A DNA stretch of 64,000 nucleotides. It comes from Phlebiopsis flavidoalba (lineage: Eukaryota > Basidiomycota > Agaricomycetes > Polyporales > Phanerochaetaceae). Below, one piece after another: positions 21,389-33,771 of this stretch. Location: NCBI GenBank assembly GCA_035772785.1, contig JAOCPU010000037.1, positions 186,001-250,000 of the forward strand, read 5' to 3'. Below the pieces are notes generated by a model. That model saw only the letters and a program-made list of their open reading frames with translations. It had not been told where the DNA came from and did not search any database. Each line of letters starts with the position of its first letter. Position 1 is the first letter of the stretch. A program made the position numbers and the translations under genes.

Positions 21389-24300
21389 ATGAAACAGGCG
21401 GTGCGCTCTCGCCTTGCTGCACGTCTCCTCCCGCACAGTATAACGTATAACTCCCTGGCTGATCATTCTCAGTCAATGGCTATGCCTATAGATCCAGATT
21501 GCGGCTTCGTCTCCGCCCACCTATTGCTGGAGAACTCGTCGACGAGGGCGTCCAGGTTGAGCAAATCGTGGACGACGCCACTTCCTGTATATCCGTCCCG
21601 AACCCCCGCGATACACACAAGTGTTTAAGTTTTCCGTACGCCGATATACAGTCTGTTTTCCATGATTCAGTTGACATCAATATAGGTTAACTTCATGCTA
21701 CGATCCTTCAGCCTCTCAGGAAGACATTTTCGAGAACGATGTACGCCCCTTGATTGATGTAGTATATAGCGGTGTGGTGAGTGTCTCGGACATGTGTAAC
21801 GTAACTTGCTTGCTCAATTATATGAAAGACATGTGACGATATTTGCATACGGAGTCACTTCTTCAGGCGAATACTCACACGATGCAGGGGACAAAAGCGG
21901 AGCCAGAGTATACCCTAGGGCGGTGGAGTACGATTCACTACATTGTCCCCTTGACGAATGTTTTACGCGCTGTGCAGGCTCTTTTTGAGCAGCAGTACGG
22001 ACTGAAACGTTACCACTCATCTCTTGCCGTCTCGTACATGGAAATTTACAAGGACGAAGTGTACGACCTTCTTGTAACCAGAGACAACGTAAGTCGCCGC
22101 GTGCAGTCCGTGTTGACATCTCCACCGAAGCCAATGAATAGGCACCAAAACTTCCTGTGCGCGAAAACGATGCCGGGCAGGTTTTCGTAGCAAATCTCAC
22201 AGCCCTCCCATTAGAATCTGTTGCCGACTTCGTCAAGATTTACTCGTGAGCTTTTGTTGCACCGCCCATGCAGTGCACGCCACTTGCCTATCTCAATACT
22301 CCTTCTAAATATAGTCGAGCCTCGAAGAATCGCTCCGTAGCATCAACGAATCTCAACCGCGCCTCGTCGCGCTCGCACGCTATCCTCACTGTCACGGTGA
22401 CCTTACAGACCCCGTAGAAAATAAAAGTAGGGTGCAAGCATGAGCTTGAATGCAACAACCACTGAAATGCGACTCGTGTAGCTCTCTCTGGCAAATTGAA
22501 TCTTGTGGACTTGGCTGGGTCCGAGAATAACAAGGTGTGCATGTCTTGACCTCCTGTATGTAGTGCAGGTTGACCAAGATGGTTCCCAGATGACTGGCAA
22601 TGATCCTTCCCGTATGGCAGAGTCTGCTGCTATCAATAAATCACTCAGCACGCTGGGCGCAAGTGGTCCATGCCTTAAACAAGGCGCTTGTGTGAGCTCT
22701 CCTCCAGGCTATGGTTGGGTGGTCGTCTCATAGAAGCGAATTGATGTAGAGCCGGCATTCCGTATCGCAACTCTAAGTTAACTCGTCTACTGCAAGATGC
22801 GTTAGGTGGACGATCCCTCGGCCTGCTCATCTGTAATTTGGCTCCAGGGACCAAGTTTAGACAAGACACGACCTCAATACGCTGAAGTGTGTATTTCTCC
22901 ATCCCTACTCAAATTAATTGATACTCACAAACGTATCCAAGCTTCGCTGTGCACACCAAGAATGTTGAGAATAAGCCGTGGTCAATGAAAGTAGGTATGT
23001 TTCTGTGATAGACTATCATGTCGCAGGTCTGTTCATGTGGAATTCCAATCGAGACAATCGCCCTGTCCAGAAACCGGGGGCAAACTTTCGCTGCACTGCA
23101 ACAGCCCGCACCTAAACTTGCTCCCGGCCATCCTATCGGTGTCGGTGTTCTTCCAGCAGGGGTGGAAGTCGGCGGTAGCGGCCGACAATCTCTCGTGCCT
23201 CAGACAGAGCCGGCCCAGTTCCGTCGTCCGGTTCCCGGGTACCTCGACCGTCTGGTGGGTGGTTTTTGGCGTAACGAACAGACTCAGCCAGCTTCTACAT
23301 CCATCGGCGACTCCTGCACCAAAAAAACGGTAACGGTTTGACGGTAGAGAGCGAGCAGGTTAGGATTGATGAACGTGGTGAAAGTCCGACAAATGTTTTA
23401 CACCACAAGGCTAAGCATTGACATAATGCGGTTCTAGATTGCTAGGGCAGTACGAGGCCGAGGTAGCCAGACCGTCTCCATGAACGCGAGCGAGAGTGGG
23501 CCAGGGAGAAGAGCCCGTCGCGAGGAGGAAGCGCGCCGTCTCGCCCAGGAAGAAGCAGAGCGAAAGAGGGAGGCGGAAGGGTAAACAGCACCTGCTCAAG
23601 GATATGCTCCGTCTGGGGCTTTGACTCCGCCATCGCGTCGTGGATGAAGACGTCGAGGGCGGAGAGCTAAAGAAGCGCCTTGAAGAGCTGGAGCAGAAGT
23701 TGTAAGTGTTCAACTGTGGACGTGCAAGCTCAAAGTGCGTAATTGGGGTGTCTACGGCTGTGCCACATCTTAGGTGAGCATAGCGAATAGTAGTGGAAGT
23801 CGAGCTAGTCGACGTGCTGTTCCCCATTTTCCAGGAAACGAACGTGGGACGTGCGTACGTCGCGCTGGCGAGGGTCGCACTCTGAGAAGTGAGCAGACTT
23901 TTGACTCAACTGTCTGGGAACGTTTGTTTAGTTGTTCAATTCTCTGTTTGTCATGGCAGGAGGAATCATTCACTAGTCGCTCCTTGGGCTGTAGCCGGCA
24001 GGGGAGGGCGGGAAACATTATGGTTTCCCGAACAACATCAAAACTCAAAGGAGAGGTCAGCCATCATTCCTTGATTTCGCCCATAGACACGAGAAATGAC
24101 TATTGCCATGTCCGCATACATCGCGATTCCTGCTCATCATAGGATCATCGAAATTGAATGGGCTGTCAAGAATGGCAAGACTTTCGAACCATTCACCAAA
24201 GCGACCTGTGAATAAGAGCAAGCCCAAAAGATACGAGAGGTATTATAGCGCACCAACGAATGGAGCAAAGGGTGAGAGCACCCACAGCTTGCATTCCGAG

Positions 24301-24440
24301 ATATGCCGACCGTGGGTGAATCATCTTCGCAACAGGAAGCCTCCGAGACAATCAACGGCAACTACAAGCAGCAACAGCAGCATCCCCGACAGGCCGCCGA
24401 ACGGACAGCCCGCGACGAGTACAGCAGTGTGGCGCATTAG
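21389..24440 (+). CDS. Kinesin motor protein (kinesin-10/KIF22-like) with extended tail
   Basis: Motor hallmarks appear in order across introns and frame slips: [49 protein letters not shown] with the P-loop, [67 protein letters not shown] (switch I), [13 protein letters not shown] (switch II), [48 protein letters not shown] and [15 protein letters not shown]. The tail has a Pro-rich part, a charged coiled coil ([31 protein letters not shown]) and a segment near 23840-24230 ([31 protein letters not shown]). At least seven introns are supported. The P-loop lysine of GKT reads as Glu-Tyr because of a local change, probably an error. Start and exact end are uncertain; a Gln-rich ending (TAG 24438-24440) is the best guess. 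Confidence 0.82.
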
Positions 24441-25079
24441 CAGCGGGGACGACTGATTTTGGATGACGATGAAGGCAAAGAAACGTCCTTTTCGTCGGCG
24501 CTGGAGCTCTCGCGTCTGTGGTGCGGGTGGCAGCCCGCCCAAAACGCCTATCTCGAGGAGATAGACAAGGCGGAAAAAAAAAAAAAAGGGACTACTCATT
24601 GGAGACTCCGCCGAGGCAAGCGAAGAAGTGGAAGCAGGCAAGCTGTGGAAGAAGACAGCGCAGAGGAGGGATGGGAGCACTGGAGTCCGTGCCATGCTAT
24701 GACGAAGAGGAGCAGAGAAACGTGTTGATTTGGCTGATTGCCTTCCATGCGACTGATCCGCGATATACCCCTCACGAGAGATTACTTATTGGGCACACCC
24801 GTCACACCTATTTTAGTGAACGCGAAAGATACAATCATGTTTGTGATAGTGTGAAGTTAAAAGGTAGAAGTTTGGGGTAAGGGTATGTGGCTATATGTTT
24901 ACGCTACGCGCTAAAGTATAAAAAGATGCCGAGGTACAACGAATCTCTAGACGATGAGGGCTATTGATACAAAAGCAACGAGACAGAACTGGGGCTACAG
25001 TAAAGGCGGGCCGTGGATAAGGCGGTGGTATAAATGTCTACGACGGTATAGAGGGGGAAGCGAGCTCTAAGCGGAGAGA
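24441..25079. other. Intergenic or kinesin 3' region
   Basis: 24460-24730 is rich in charged codons on the plus strand (EEVEAGKLWKKTAQRR and a run of 13 A giving poly-Lys). It could be a further exon of the kinesin tail. From 24740 to 25079 I see nothing. Confidence 0.3.
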
Positions 25080-26740
25080 TGAAGATCAACGGGTACACAC
25101 GAGGATATTGCTACAAAGGATGCCGAAGGAAACACAAAGTCTTGCTGGGAAGATATCATTAAATGGGGACAGAGCTTACTAAGCGACTGAATCTTGGGTA
25201 TTGGGGCGCACGGTGGTGCGATAAGAATTGAATGAAGGCTCCGAAGAAGCTTAAGATGAGAAGCGCGATTGGCTGCCCGAAGCATGACGTTGGGACGCCG
25301 ACGATGTTGGGAGGGGCCGGGTCGAACGGGTTATGTCCGGAGCTTGGGCTATAGGGGTATGGATCGAGGGACGAGGCTCGGGCTGCCCACAAACTCGGGA
25401 AAATTGGGTGGTTAAGAAAGAGGGCGCCGACGAGCAAATTCCGTGAACTGCCCGTAGGAAATGCACGATGCCAGCACCCGTAATTGTTCCTGGGGTATTC
25501 CAGGGGCAATACGGCCACCTAGAGAACCGTGTGCTTATTAGTCGACGACAATCTGATTCGCGTCCGGGAAGAAATCACGGTTTTGATGTGGGGGGGGGCA
25601 CGAGCACAGGCGGTCAAAGCCTCGAAAGCAGCTTGATTCGCCCTATGTGTCGTTTGATCAGGCAGTCGGTCTGGCAATGAACATACACATGGGGGGCTTG
25701 TTCGTCTTCAGCCATTCCATGAGCTGGGCGAGGAGGGGACGCTGACCGAGCACCTCCACGATGAACGACCTCGGCCAGAGTTCCACCTGGCTGCTTGTGT
25801 ACATGAGCTTTAACGAACCGAAGCGTGATACCAAAGCTAGCGACTCACTTTGTCCCCACCCGTCCTCCGCTGCGGTGCAGTGAAGTTGCTGCTGACCGCG
25901 AGAAGTTGGACTATGCGCGGACAGAACAAGGGAGCCTCGCCATGGGCGACCTTGGGGCAACTTGCTGTTTCGGGGGTGGTATGAGTTCCGCCTCGAGGTG
26001 AGTGGGAAGCCTGAACATCGTGAGGGTTTGTGGGACGCCCGAGTCGAATTAGGGCCGGTAGCTTGATGGTGAGGGAAGGACAGGCGTTGTGGCACGCGCC
26101 TTTAACAAACGGATTCTCGCGACAGGTGTGTACATAAACCACAACGCGTCGAGAAAGGGGCAACTAAGTTGGTATCCGCATTCCGCCTCGGAAAAAGCGC
26201 ACCAGTGGTGCCATAGCACAGTCGCCCGTCACAGAATCGAAATTCCCCATGCGTGGCGCACAAGTTATCTTGATCCTCCACCCCTATCCACCGATTGTCA
26301 AGGCACAATTGCTGGGATCGGCTTATCACGATCCGGTGACGGGCGCAGAAAATGGAGGGTGAGAGCGTAAAAAAACGCGCCTTGAACCATGACAACAGAC
26401 CGACGGCCGAGGGAGCCACGTTGTTCTGGAGGAGTTCGAATGTGCAGAGTGATGCCGCGGCCTAGGAGAGCGCGAGCGTTGTACAGAATGAGCACGACAG
26501 CGACATCTGCATTATCCGACAACACGTCATCCGCTTTCCGCCACTCGGTGGATCAGTTGCTGTGATAGAAGAGGTAAAAAGAGGAGAGGAGGGTTGGGGT
26601 CTGACCCGGTAATGTCCTAGAAAAAGCAACGCTAGACTGTAGCCTGGTGGGTGCGTGAGACGAATCCACAGACCTGTAACCGATGGAAACACCTGAGCGT
26701 CCGAGGATTCTGAGTCCGATGTGATTAGGAGTGCGACTCA
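25080..26740 (-). CDS. Unidentified multi-exon gene (candidate)
   Basis: The minus strand has an ATG near 26741 (MSRTPNHIGLRILGRSG), hydrophobic stretches (ADVAVVLILYNARALLG, SLCTFELLQNNVAPSAVGLL), and a longer exon (PSLTIKLPALIRLGRP to SNFTAPQRRTGGDK) ending at a GTGAGT donor near 25846. A well-formed CAG acceptor and the segment WPRSFIVEVLGQRPLLAQLM follow, then another donor and acceptor near 25690-25645. The last part (ALLILSFFGAFIQFLSH) is hydrophobic. The splice signals make a gene likely. I recognise no family, so no function is given, and strand assignment rests on the splice signals. Confidence 0.35.
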
Positions 26741-28372
26741 TGTGTCAAGGTCAGCGAAAGCCTGGGCAAGCAGGCGGACCGGCTCAACGTTGTTTCACAT
26801 GTGGCTGGTCCTTGGGAGTCATCTGGTTCTAGAAATCTAGGCTCGGAATTCCCCAGCCGCTTTCCAACTCCGCTGTGCCGAGGCTGGCTCCCGTAGGAGC
26901 GGCTGGGCTAGGGCTGGACAGGTTCTTGTCGACCCCTCGTAAGCGCTTATTTTTCACCATGAGAGAGCCGTGCCATGGGTTGCAAGATGCACTCGCTAAG
27001 CATAGGGGGGTTTCTCTCATTATTTGTACTTCGAATATATTATTTCAGTCTTTTGTGTGGTTGGTCTCAGATTCTAGAGCGCGTGAAATGTGATTAACTT
27101 GGGTTGTTTTTGCCGTCTGAAAAGCTGCTTGACAGCTGTATCCTATGCTGCTGTAGCAGCGCAATGAGAGACCAGAGTCCCCAAAATTTTGTGATATCAT
27201 ATATTTATACATCACTCGCTTGAGCAACTTTCTTATTGATAGCGAATGGTCTCGACAACTTTTTTTTTCAGAAACCTCGGGGGTCGACAAGAATTGTGTC
27301 CAGTCCACCCAGCCGTCACGGTAAGTGCTCCGTTTCGACGAGCGCCCAAACTCCGCTGATAAGATCAAAATCTCACATAAGCTTCCATATACAGAAGGTA
27401 GTCCTCATCCCTCTCTCTCGAAGTCCCGCGCAGCGAGGAGAAACGACACTTACCGTGACGGCTGGTGTACGAAGCACTACTATGAAAAATCGTGTAATTG
27501 TATGTAGAGCATTCGTCACCAGGAGGGAAGACCGGCATACCTGTTGATCCCTTGACGGGACCGGCTGGTCGGGGGGGGGAATGAGAGAGGCCTAGTGCAA
27601 AGTGACCCTGCGCTCGCGATCTCGAGGGTCACGTAGGAGGCAACCCCTAACATAACGAACGTCACGAATCTGATAGAAAAATTTCGCAGCAAATGATCTC
27701 TAGTGCAAATCATTAGCTTCAAAAAACGCCTCGTCCTCGCTGCGTCAGCCACACAAAGGTATAGCAAACCGGCTTCCGCAATGGGACCGGCAATAGCGAC
27801 AGGTGGCGAACACGTTCGGGCTCAGAAATGAAAGTATCCGAGTGACATTGACATGGTCGTGAAAAGGTGGAGATATCGGGCAGAACGATTCCATGAACCC
27901 TAGCGTTGTCGACATGCAGCTCTGCGCTCGCCCCCCGGATCCCCTGGCGACGAGAGGAGGTTATGATGCCACACGAGGCTACCACGTGAAGCACCTCCGA
28001 CGAACCTTTCAAAGGGAGAGCTCTTCTCCACCGTCTGCGCGGACAAAAACTCGCAAAGGGTCACTCCCCGAAATACAATAAAATATAGAGTCCGGAGCAT
28101 AGCATGTTACTATAGCTCTGGCCGCGCAGAACGTCAAAGTACACGTCATGGTATTTATGACGACGAAACAAACCAGCGATTTTGAAAATGAGAATCAACT
28201 AAGTCTTCCCGGTACGGCGTCGGGTCACGTAAACCTGCCACGCATCGAGATTATGATGGCCCCCGGGAGTGTCAACAGACTTTATCTGACCACAAAAACG
28301 TCCTCATCCTGTCAGTGTGGTATATGCTCCCTAACAGTGATGCGCCACTGTTCTGCCCTCTGCCCCATAGCC
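26741..28372. other. No recognisable gene
   Basis: Many short frames occur on both strands, with no domain motif or consistent splice series. A minus-strand frame at 27719-28012 and a plus-strand frame at 27893-28081 overlap and neither looks coding. 28100-28370 could hold the 3' end of the coiled-coil gene. Confidence 0.3.
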
Positions 28373-30773
28373 TCATTGTGGCGTTGCGGAGCAAAGATAT
28401 CTGCGTATCAAGCTTTGAGAGACTTGCTCCTGCGCCACCCGGGCGGCCCTGTCGCTTGCAGCGACCTGCTGCGTCTTGTCACGCAACTGTGTGGTCAGGC
28501 TCTCTGCGGCATCTTGAACCGCGTGCAATTGCGCCTCCAAAGACCGAGCCCGACCACGAGCATCCTCCAGGCCGACCTCCAGGAAAGAGGTACGTGCCGC
28601 GGCCGCTTGGGCCGCGCCATCTTTCTCTTGACGGAGGGCGTCGAGCTGACCCTGCAGAGCGCGCTCATTCGTCTCTGCGTGCCTGAGTTGGGACTGGAGC
28701 TGATCCACCTCGCTCGTTGTGGATGAGATCTTCGAGTTCAGCTCCACGTTCTGTATAGTAAGCGTCCCAATGTCAGACTGGAGCTCACGGCGTTTCTCTC
28801 CCTCGGCGTTGAGAGTGGTTTTGATAGTCGCGAGCTCCTTGGCGTTGTCGGACGCGATCTCGGTGAGCTCGGTGAGTTTTTCGCTCTAGTTGAGTCTTAG
28901 CGGTGACCAACTGCTCGTGCTGCTCGGTCAACGTCGCATTCTGGTTCTGTATCTGTCGGACCTCCACCTCGAGGTCAGAAATAACGGCAGCTTTCTGACG
29001 TACTTCAGCCGTCTTCAGCTGAACTCTCTCTTCGGAGCCGGCCAACTTAAGCTTCACACCGTCCAGTACCGCGATCACGGACTTCTTCTCTTGAACGAGG
29101 GCGTCATTCTGGGTGTTCTTGTCACGGAGTTGGAAACCAAGAGTCGTTATCTGACCCTGAGCAGCGGTGAGTCGCTCTGTCAAGCCGTCGATTGAGGCCT
29201 GGCGTTCAGCGATGGTCCGTCTGGAAGTGTCGAGGTCGTGCTCCAAAGTTGTCATAACGACTCGGATGCCCTCCAGCTCGTCCGCAGTGGAAACATATCG
29301 GCGGGTCATGTCATCACGCTCTGCAGAAAGGGCACCGAGGGCAGTTTGCGCGGCTAGCAGTCTCTCTTCGTATCCGCCGACCGTCTCCTGCAGCGCGTCA
29401 AGTCGCTCTTCAGTCCCACGACTGCGGTCAAAGAGGGCTAGATTCGATGCCTTGCGTGACGAGAGCTCTTTGCGAACGGCCTGCAGCTCGAGCTGTAGTG
29501 ATAGCTCGTTCTGATGCATAAGTATAGCCTTCTGCTCCAGCACCTTGACCAGCTGCTCCCGCTCGACCCGGTGCTTCGACGCTAGCGCCTCTAGTTGCGC
29601 GCTCGGCCTCGAAAAGTTTAGCGGCTTCACCAGCCTTCTCTGCCGTCATGGCCTGAACAGCAGCCTCCATCTCTCCCAGCTTCTGACGGGTATCCACGAG
29701 GGCCACCGAAGCGTCCCGGAAAGATTGCGTTAAAGATGTGACATTGGTCTGTGTGTCTGAAAGCAAGAGACGGACGCTCGACAGCTCTTTCTGTTGGATA
29801 GACAGGGTGTCCGCCTTATCCTGAACCTCCGATCGAAGAGTTGAGATACAGGCTTCTTTGGAAGGTAACGGTGCGCTTGAGAGCCATGCGGTCTGCAATC
29901 AGCGTTTTTCGCGAGAATCGTTCGTAGCACCCATTTCAGCTCGTGGCGCGTCGGTAGAAGCCCGTCCAGAGCTTTGTTGTGGAAGGTAAGTATTTTCCAC
30001 CACGGGGGTGTGAGTTGGCGTCGCGAGCCCCAGCGCCAGGCGTGGCGCGTCCGAACCAAAGCCGTCTGGCTGGCCACATGTGAAGGGATCCTCGTCTGCG
30101 GCAAAGTCGCTCGGAGCCGGAGTGGGTTGCTTGCTGAGATGGTTGATCACGGAGCCAGACTCTGTCCGGGCCAGCATCGCAGCAAGGCGCCACCTGGACA
30201 ATGAAGCACTCTCACCATGCCCCGTCGGAGACGATGAGCGTGTTTCCCTAGAGGTCGATTAATCAGCGAGGTCAGAAAAGGGTCAGGTTGATGCGATGTC
30301 ACTTACTGTGATCGCTGAGGCGTCATCGGAGTGATTGACCTACCCAATGGTGCTACAGCACTGGCAGAATCAGCCAAAGTAGCTTCCAGCCGCTGCCTGG
30401 TCGCTTCAAGCTCTGCTTGCAGGCGTTGAACCTCCTCGCTCTCCTCCTCCTCGGCAGCGTGTAGAGCGTCCAGGAGCTGAAATGTATTGGTAAATGTGGG
30501 GGAGGCAGCTCAGCGCGGCTCACGGAAACCTACCTGCGCTTTCGTCATCTTGGACACACCTGTGATGCTCGAGCGGCGAGCTTTCTTGGGTGAGGGCAGG
30601 TGCATATAGACTGAGATAGATTTTCCCGGAGTATCTAGACCACCGCCAAGGGCAGATGACGCGGCGGAGCGACGTCGTTTCGTACCGAGACCAGGCTGAG
30701 GAGCTGTGATTGCCCTCCACACCTTCTCGGAGCGTGCTGGAGTTCCGGGGACTGCCGGCAGCGTCCGACGCAT
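28373..30773 (-). CDS. Large coiled-coil protein (unidentified)
   Basis: The ATG at 30771-30773 opens a basic, Ser/Pro-rich head (TPARSEKVWRAITAPQPGLG, SPKKARRSSITGVSKMTKAQ) and then EEEESEEVQRLQAELEATRQ. After a Ser/Thr/Pro-rich linker (HLSKQPTPAPSDFAADEDPF) most of the protein is coiled coil: VQDKADTLSIQQKELSSVRL, ALVDTRQKLGEMEAAVQAMT, RVEREQLVKVLEQKAILMHQ, GVKLKLAGSEERVQLKTAEV and VDQLQSQLRHAETNERALQG. The heptad content resembles spindle-pole, nuclear-pore (Mlp/TPR) or Golgi tethers, but sequence alone does not choose between them. One 281-codon stretch (28785-29630) is uninterrupted, unusual in this noisy window. The minus strand is the coding one: the plus-strand frames here are its antisense shadows. 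Confidence 0.7.
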
Positions 30774-30825
30774 GACAGTACAGATGCTGGGTCGTCAATC
30801 ATTAAGCTTAACTGCACGAAATGGA

Positions 30826-31280
30826 CTATACGGAGACGTACTTTCTTCGCGTGTCAGGAGCAAGGGCGTAATGATTTGACTCTAAGGCTCTACAGTGCCC
30901 CGGTCGACCTGTGGGCACATAAAACCATGGGCCTCAGCAACGTAAACAAGATACCCACCAATTTGTTCAGTGCTCGTGTTACCCACTGAGACCACTGCGC
31001 GCCAAGATGGACGTTGTCGGGCATCGGCGTCTCTGCGTACTGGTGGCGCGTTCAGCAACATCTTTATAGGATATGACGGCAGCAAACGGGAAATACCTTG
31101 TGCCCGAATAGTAGCTAGATGCATCGACCGTCTCTTGTGAGCACGCTGGTACTCTGATAGAGCACGCACGACTCCTTGAATAAACAATAAATGAGCCTTT
31201 GACCTTCATGACATACCGCGCGAAGACTTACTGTCTGTATATGTCAACTTGGACTTCTTCTTGGAAGAGGTAGCTGGCAT
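30826..31280 (-). CDS. Small winged-helix-like protein
   Basis: The ATG at 31278-31280 begins MPATSSKKKSKLTYTD, then an intron with a GTAAGT donor, and VVRALSEYQRAHKRRSMHLA followed by TIRAQ. A second short intron follows, and then, in a shifted frame, GAQWSQWVTRALNKLVEVDR. A final exon reads HYALAPDTRRKYVSV to a TAG at 30826-30828. A basic N-terminus followed by three helices and the W-x-x-W-V-T-R-A-L-N-K-L-V pattern suggests a winged helix of the linker-histone H15 or similar DNA-binding type. That is inference from pattern only. It sits just upstream of, and on the same strand as, the coiled-coil gene. Confidence 0.4.
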
Positions 31281-31679
31281 GATCTCAGATAAAAAAAAAT
31301 ACAAGCTCCAGGTGCCCGTGAGTTAGGGTGTGGGGTGTCACTGAGGGTGAGTTGAATGAGACGCGTTCGCGTCGCGCTCCTTAATTATACCCATCCAACA
31401 CGTGGGTGTGATGAGGCCCCGCGCGTCCACATCGGGCAAAGAGGCGCGAGTGACTCGGGTGTCTGGTCTGCCAGCCAAATCAGGGAATAGAGCAGGAGTC
31501 AGCACGCCCCCCCTGGAAGAAAACGGGCAGATGACGGCGAGGGCGGTGCCGAAGGGCGTCGGGATGGTGCCGGGATGTGATGTAACGCACGATAAGGTCC
31601 CGACTCGAGTTCCATATACGGCAAACTGTCGGGCTTGGTAAGGGGTAGCTGACAACGTGTGCAAGCAAATTACAACAGC
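31281..31679. other. Intergenic between the asparaginyl-tRNA synthetase and the winged-helix gene
   Basis: Both strands carry open frames here because the DNA is stop-poor, but there is no motif. The minus-strand frame that runs on from the synthetase does so only because of a frameshift near its end. Confidence 0.4.
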
Positions 31680-33279
31680 ATCCGTCCCGCCCAACGTGCC
31701 ATCGGATACATTCTCGCACGTTATCCACTCCCGACATCCAACTAATAAGCCTCTCAAACCCAAGCCCGAATCCTCCGTGCGGAGCCCCGCCGTGCTTACG
31801 TAGGTCAAGATACCACTCGTATGCCGTTGCATCCATACCTTGTCGCTCCATGGCTTTGCGGAGATTGGGTAGCCGCTCCTCGCGAAGCGAACCACCTACC
31901 AGCTCGCCGAGGTGCGGAACAAGGAGATCGAAGCATGCAACCGTTTTTCCCGTCGTCGTTCCAGCGCATGTAGAATGGCTTGAGTTCAGAGGGATAGTCT
32001 GTGACAAAGGTCGGTCCGCCGACGAGATGGTCCGCAATCCATCGTTCGTGCTCGCTCTGCAAGGAATTACCCCAAATTGGCTCAAACTTGAATAACTTCG
32101 AAGCCCTTTGAACTTTCTGGAGCTCGTTGATGGCTTCGGTGTAAGTCAGTCTCGTCCAGGACGGCGTGGCAGATGCCTTCTCCAGCGAAGCAATACGTTC
32201 CTCGGGAAGGCCCTTCCTAAGGTACGCAAGGTCCGGGCTGTCTTGTCGGAGCGCGTGTTTGACCGCGCCCTCGACGACTTGGCAGACATCATCAACTTTG
32301 CCGGTAAAGGCCCACTCAGCTTCGAGCATCCAAAACTCCGAGAGGTGTCGCCCTGTTTGAGATCTCTCCGCTCGGAATGAGGGTGCGATTGTATAAACTC
32401 GAGCGAGTGAATGCGCAAGAACCTCCAAATGCAACTGTGACGATACAGTCAGATAGGCCGGACGTCCGAAAAACTCCCCTCGCTTGGAGCTGTCAACAGT
32501 CGCTGACGACGATGGAGTGGTTGGCGGGGATGGTTTCGCCGTCGACGTCGGAGCTTGCACACGGAAAGTCTCGCCTGCACCCTCGCAGTCAGTGGATACA
32601 ATGAGAGGTGTGTGGGCATAACAGAATCCGAGTTCCTACCATGAAAATCAGCCGGGGTAGAGTAGAGGACCAAACTGGGAGGTCTCACCGAGAAGTAGCT
32701 CTGTAGTGCTTTCTGTGTAGAATCGCGTAACCGTAGAGTTGACGCAAAGGCTTCCGTACGGGCTCTTAGATGCGCATGGTCTCGGAGGTACTCTGTTGTC
32801 ATATCTCGTTTCATTATGGGGTACTCCTGTGGGGAGATCTATTCATTTAAGAAGCTAGGAACTCAAATGATGGGGCGCACCTCTGGGTCACATTGTCCAA
32901 CGAGATCGACTGCTTGGACCTGGAGCTCCTTGTCCTGACCGGGACCAATGCTTTCTCCAAGCACACCGGTAAGCTTCACTGCGGAGCCCGTCGTTAGACT
33001 ACGGCATAGCACACCGAGTCAGTAAAGCCGGTCCTAGCGCGATTCCATGGAGACGTGCCTGTTTGCTAAGCCAACATCCGTGAACACGGCTTGAAGACCT
33101 TCCGTTGAGGAGCCATCGGTTATTACGGCGAACGCGATCCTTTTTTGCCGACGAACTGATTTTACCCAGCCATTGACCTGAATAGGGCTGGCACTCGTCA
33201 ATGTGCCTGGAGACAGCAGCTGCCGTATGGTAGGAGTGAGGTTTGGGGCGAGAGTCGCCAAAGAGCGACGGAAGATCAT
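31680..33279 (-). CDS. Asparaginyl-tRNA synthetase, mitochondrial
   Basis: A class II aminoacyl-tRNA synthetase that charges tRNA-Asn. The start MIFRRSLATLAPNLTPTIRQ (ATG 33277-33279) is basic, hydroxylated and lacks acids, fitting a mitochondrial presequence. The OB-fold anticodon domain follows: PIQVNGWVKSVRRQKRIAFA and VITDGSSTEGLQAVF, and then LTGVLGESIGPGQDKELQV. The catalytic domain includes TEYLRDHAHLRARTEAFAS, FGRPAYLTVSSQLHLEVLAH, motif 2 (PSFRAERSQTGRHLSEFWML, EAEWAF), PTFVTDYPSELKPFYMRWND, VACFDLLVPHLGELVGGSLR, and motif 3 (HGGFGLGFERLISWMSGVDN). The end MARWAGRML with a TAA at 31680-31682 is reached only after a single missing base in the preceding codon. Several introns interrupt the first half. 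The family call is secure; mitochondrial location is inferred from the leader. Confidence 0.93.
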
Positions 33280-33771
33280 GGCAACTGACCAAAAGACACG
33301 AACCGGCGAGAGCGGAGCACTCGCGGTGACACGGCACTGGATAGGTACAGTCAGTGACCGCTATACCAGAGTCTTGGTGTGTGGAGTCTACGACCGCTGC
33401 CGTCGTAGTAGACGGTTAAGAGGAAAGATGTTCAACCAAAATCCCGGGACAGCCGCGCGCGACCGAACCCAAACCTTGCTAAATGCGTCGCAGGCTAACC
33501 CGCCCGTTGCACCTTTACCAGCTTATTCAAGCCGCGCACGCATTGCGGTACACGCGTGCAAAGATAATAGATACATACAACTGAGAAAGACAGCTACGAC
33601 ACGATTTTAGACACAGCAAACGAGGCGCAGCAATACGGCAGTTCAAAGGGTGCTGCATTTCACTCGTGCGGCTCAACTCGTGTGTTGGATCCGCACAACA
33701 GTAACACGATAGCAGGTGGTCGGAATCGGCTCCGCGCAGGCGATTGTGAGGAGTAGTGTCACCGGGCGAGT
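33280..33771. other. Intergenic
   Basis: This region holds the promoter side of the synthetase and the 3' flank of SmD1. A plus-strand frame (33203-33610) overlaps the synthetase start and is not supported. Confidence 0.4.

Noticed and set aside
28315..29514. Several plus-strand frames over 100 codons
   Set aside because: They are antisense to the coiled-coil gene. The minus-strand translation has strong heptad structure, while these do not.
31338..31660. C-terminal extension of the asparaginyl-tRNA synthetase
   Set aside because: The frame reads on only because one base is missing just before the true end MARWAGRML. Beyond it there is no synthetase homology.
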